Assembly: GCF_012027305.1 (NCBI RefSeq)
Contig: NZ_SNUF01000001.1
Location: 62,001 to 126,000, forward strand
Source of the DNA: Thermococcus sp. MAR1
GTDB lineage: Archaea > Methanobacteriota_B > Thermococci > Thermococcales > Thermococcaceae
Reading direction: 5' to 3'
Length of the DNA stretch: 64,000 bases
In this document: one piece after another, positions 62,259 to 64,000 of the stretch
Layout: the number at the start of each line of letters is the position of its first letter
Numbering within the stretch: the first letter of the stretch is position 1
Notes under the pieces: model-generated
What the model was told of the DNA's origin: nothing
Databases searched by the model: none
The model's input: only the letters and a program-made list of their open reading frames with translations
Made by a program: the position numbers and the translations under genes

Positions 62259-63434
62259 ATGGGGAGAGAAGAATACAAGAAGAACGTCCTCGATAGGCTC
62301 TCCGATGCCTTAGTTGAAGCCCTTGGTTCATTCATCAGTCTCTTCAGAAGGGACTGGAAAAGGAAGAACCGCTCCAAGATGGAAGAGTGGAAGCTCATGC
62401 TCTACGCCCTAAACCGCTCGCCCCCGGGACTTATAGGCTTCGTACTGGTGTTGATGTTTGTGTTCCTCGGCCTCTTCGGCCCCAGCTTAGCGCCCTGGAG
62501 TTATCGCTTCTTCCCGAGCAACTACAACTTTGAGACATACCTCGCTCCCCCGGGTTCAACTTACACCATGAACGTCACCGAACTCCAGGGGGATAACATA
62601 ATCCAGTACACCGCCACGATACACTACGTCCTCGGTGGGGACCACTACGGCAGGGATCTCGTCAGTCTCATCCTCTACGGCGCTAGGGTGTCTTTCGTAA
62701 TATCCATAATCGTTATCGCCTTGGGCGTTCCTTTGGGCATCATCCTGGGTTTGATAGCGGGCTACTATGGTGGCAAGGTGGACGAGCTTGTGATGCGCAT
62801 CACGGACGTTTTCCTCGCCTTCCCGCCGCTCATACTGGCCATAGCTTTCTCCGCCGTGCTCCCCCAGAGGCTTCAGAACTTCATCTCTGCCCATGAGACC
62901 GTTCAGAGCTTTGTGCTGTGGCTCTTCGCGCTCGAACCCCAGGACGCTGGCAACCTCGGAAAGCTCCTCGCGGTCATACTGGCGATGATAATCGTCTGGT
63001 GGCCGGCCTACGCAAGGATCACGCGCGGTTCAACTCTCACCGAGAGGGAGAACCTCTACGTTGAGGCGGCAAGGGCTATAGGTCTGAGCTCAAGAACGAT
63101 AATGTTCAAGCATATACTTCCCAACATCATAGGCCCGATACTCGTCTACATCACCCTCGACTTTGGTGGTGTCATCTTGATGGAGGCTGGCCTGAGCTTT
63201 CTCGGTCTGGGTGCAACGCCGCCCATAGCGGACTGGGGAAGGATAGTCTACGACGGCTCCCAGTACTTCCCGGAGAAGTGGTGGCTGGTCACGTTCTCGG
63301 GTTTCATGATCATGCTCGTTGCCCTCGGCTGGAACCTCCTCGGGGACACGATGAGGGACATCCTCGACCCGAAGACGAGGAGGAGCATAGAGTTCAAGGT
63401 CAAGAAGAGCGAGGAGGGTGAGAACAATGCCTGA
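62259..63434 (+). CDS. oppC: Peptide ABC transporter permease OppC
   Basis: 391 residues, longer than most OppC because of an extracellular loop with NITELQG-like segment before the DHYGRDLVSLILYGARVSFVISI motif (residues ~128-150). The EAA loop reads LYVEAARAIGLSSRTIMFKHILPNIIGP near 270. Ends overlap oppD by 8 bases. Partner of OppB. Confidence 0.92.
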   Translation: MGREEYKKNVLDRLSDALVEALGSFISLFRRDWKRKNRSKMEEWKLMLYALNRSPPGLIGFVLVLMFVFLGLFGPSLAPWSYRFFPSNYNFETYLAPPGSTYTMNVTELQGDNIIQYTATIHYVLGGDHYGRDLVSLILYGARVSFVISIIVIALGVPLGIILGLIAGYYGGKVDELVMRITDVFLAFPPLILAIAFSAVLPQRLQNFISAHETVQSFVLWLFALEPQDAGNLGKLLAVILAMIIVWWPAYARITRGSTLTERENLYVEAARAIGLSSRTIMFKHILPNIIGPILVYITLDFGGVILMEAGLSFLGLGATPPIADWGRIVYDGSQYFPEKWWLVTFSGFMIMLVALGWNLLGDTMRDILDPKTRRSIEFKVKKSEEGENNA

Positions 63435-64000
63435 GCCAATCCTTGAGGTTCGAGACCTGACTGTTCACTTTTACACCTACGCTGGAATAGTCAAGGCCAT
63501 CGAAAGGGTTTCCTTCGACGTTTACCGCGGTGAGACCTTTGCCCTCGTCGGGGAAACCGGTTGCGGAAAGAGCGTCACCTCGAGGGCATTAACCCAGCTC
63601 ATCGAGAGTCCGGGAAGAATCGTCGAGGGGAGCGTGATATACCATCGTGAGGATGGCTCTTCCGTGGACCTGCTGAAGCTTTCTCAGGAGGAGATACGGG
63701 ATATCCGAGGTAAAGAAATCGCCTATATCTTCCAAGACCCGCATGCCTCACTTGATCCCCTCTACACCGTTGGCTATCAGATAGCCGAGGCGATGGTCGT
63801 TCACAACACCGTGAAGGACTGGAAGGAGGGCTTCAGAAGGGCAGTAGACATACTCCGGCGCGTCCTAATCCCGGACCCGGAGAGCAGGGTGAAGAACTAT
63901 CCTCACGAGTTGAGCGGAGGAATGAAGCAGCGTGTTGTTATAGGAACCGGAGTGTCCAACAACCCAAAGATACTCATAGCAGACGAGCCAACCACAGCTC
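63427..64000 (+). CDS. oppD: Peptide ABC transporter ATPase OppD (cut by window end)
   Basis: The first 191 residues are visible. Walker A GETGCGKSV is near residue 42, the Q-loop in FQDPHASLDPL near 102, the signature LSGGMKQRVVIG near 162 and Walker B ILIADEPTTA at the edge. It energises the OppBC channel. The ATG overlaps oppC by 8 bases. The gene continues beyond base 64000. Confidence 0.95.
   Translation, partial: MPEPILEVRDLTVHFYTYAGIVKAIERVSFDVYRGETFALVGETGCGKSVTSRALTQLIESPGRIVEGSVIYHREDGSSVDLLKLSQEEIRDIRGKEIAYIFQDPHASLDPLYTVGYQIAEAMVVHNTVKDWKEGFRRAVDILRRVLIPDPESRVKNYPHELSGGMKQRVVIGTGVSNNPKILIADEPTTA

Overview
The window is chromosomal DNA of a hyperthermophilic archaeon of the order Thermococcales, most likely a Thermococcus. 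The evidence is an archaeal TBP, MBF1, Nop5/fibrillarin and SRP19, a ribose-1,5-bisphosphate isomerase, indolepyruvate:ferredoxin oxidoreductase with ADP-forming acyl-CoA synthetase, pyruvoyl arginine decarboxylase with an aminopropyltransferase, NfnI, a DUF257 protein, and many genes that start a few bases after a GGTGAT-type Shine-Dalgarno or about 25-30 bases after a TATA box. Genes are densely packed in short overlapping operons. I saw no rRNA, tRNA or CRISPR array.

Layout. 1-6.2 kb: end of an archaeal ATPase gene, then a minus-strand sugar operon (galK, GH57 alpha-galactosidase, MFS carrier, PIG-L deacetylase, GH4 glycosidase). 6.2-12.4 kb: a second ATPase with a decayed neighbour, then proline use: the two-subunit proline dehydrogenase, the PutP symporter and a 59-residue membrane partner. 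12.4-17.7 kb: a DRG-type GTPase, an Lrp regulator, PfpI, and a four-gene envelope operon (VGDV-repeat protein, PspC, small membrane protein, CitG-like). 17.7-20 kb: an IS607-type element (tnpA/tnpB) ending in a long hairpin, next to IS debris and a gene fragment. 20-26 kb: MarC, OsmC, a radical SAM protein, a glutamine-amidotransferase-like protein lacking its catalytic residues, an aminotransferase, R15P isomerase and a secreted Cys-rich protein. 26-36 kb: Nop5-fibrillarin, HMG-CoA synthase-thiolase-DUF35 (mevalonate entry), EamA, MBF1, TBP and an HDAC-family protein. 35.7-41.3 kb: iorAB, acyl-CoA synthetase alpha subunit and an SSF symporter (aromatic amino-acid fermentation). 41.5-49.6 kb: MBL hydrolase, a membrane-spanning regulator, a small zinc finger, a creatininase-family operon, polyamine genes (speE, pdaD) and a CPA2 antiporter. 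49.5-53.3 kb: an eight-gene Mrp antiporter operon with no hydrogenase genes beside it. 53.5-58.8 kb: gcvH, a tandem pair of probable box C/D sRNAs, NfnI, TrmI, DUF257, SRP19 and a stand-alone RAM-domain protein. 58.9-64 kb: an oligopeptide ABC transporter operon running off the window.

How it fits together. Peptides imported by Opp would yield amino acids that are oxidised (proline dehydrogenase; Ior then acyl-CoA synthetase for ATP). Ferredoxin and NAD(P)H pools are balanced by NfnI, and Na+/H+ gradients by Mrp and CPA2. Perfect matches to the published SurR consensus sit upstream of both the proline-dehydrogenase and NfnI promoters, suggesting joint sulfur/redox control. The observations I rate highest are the apparently circularly permuted OppA, the tandem sRNA pair with individual TATA boxes, the amidotransferase-like pseudoenzyme, the SurR sites, and the IS607 element with an inverted repeat spanning the tnpB stop codon.
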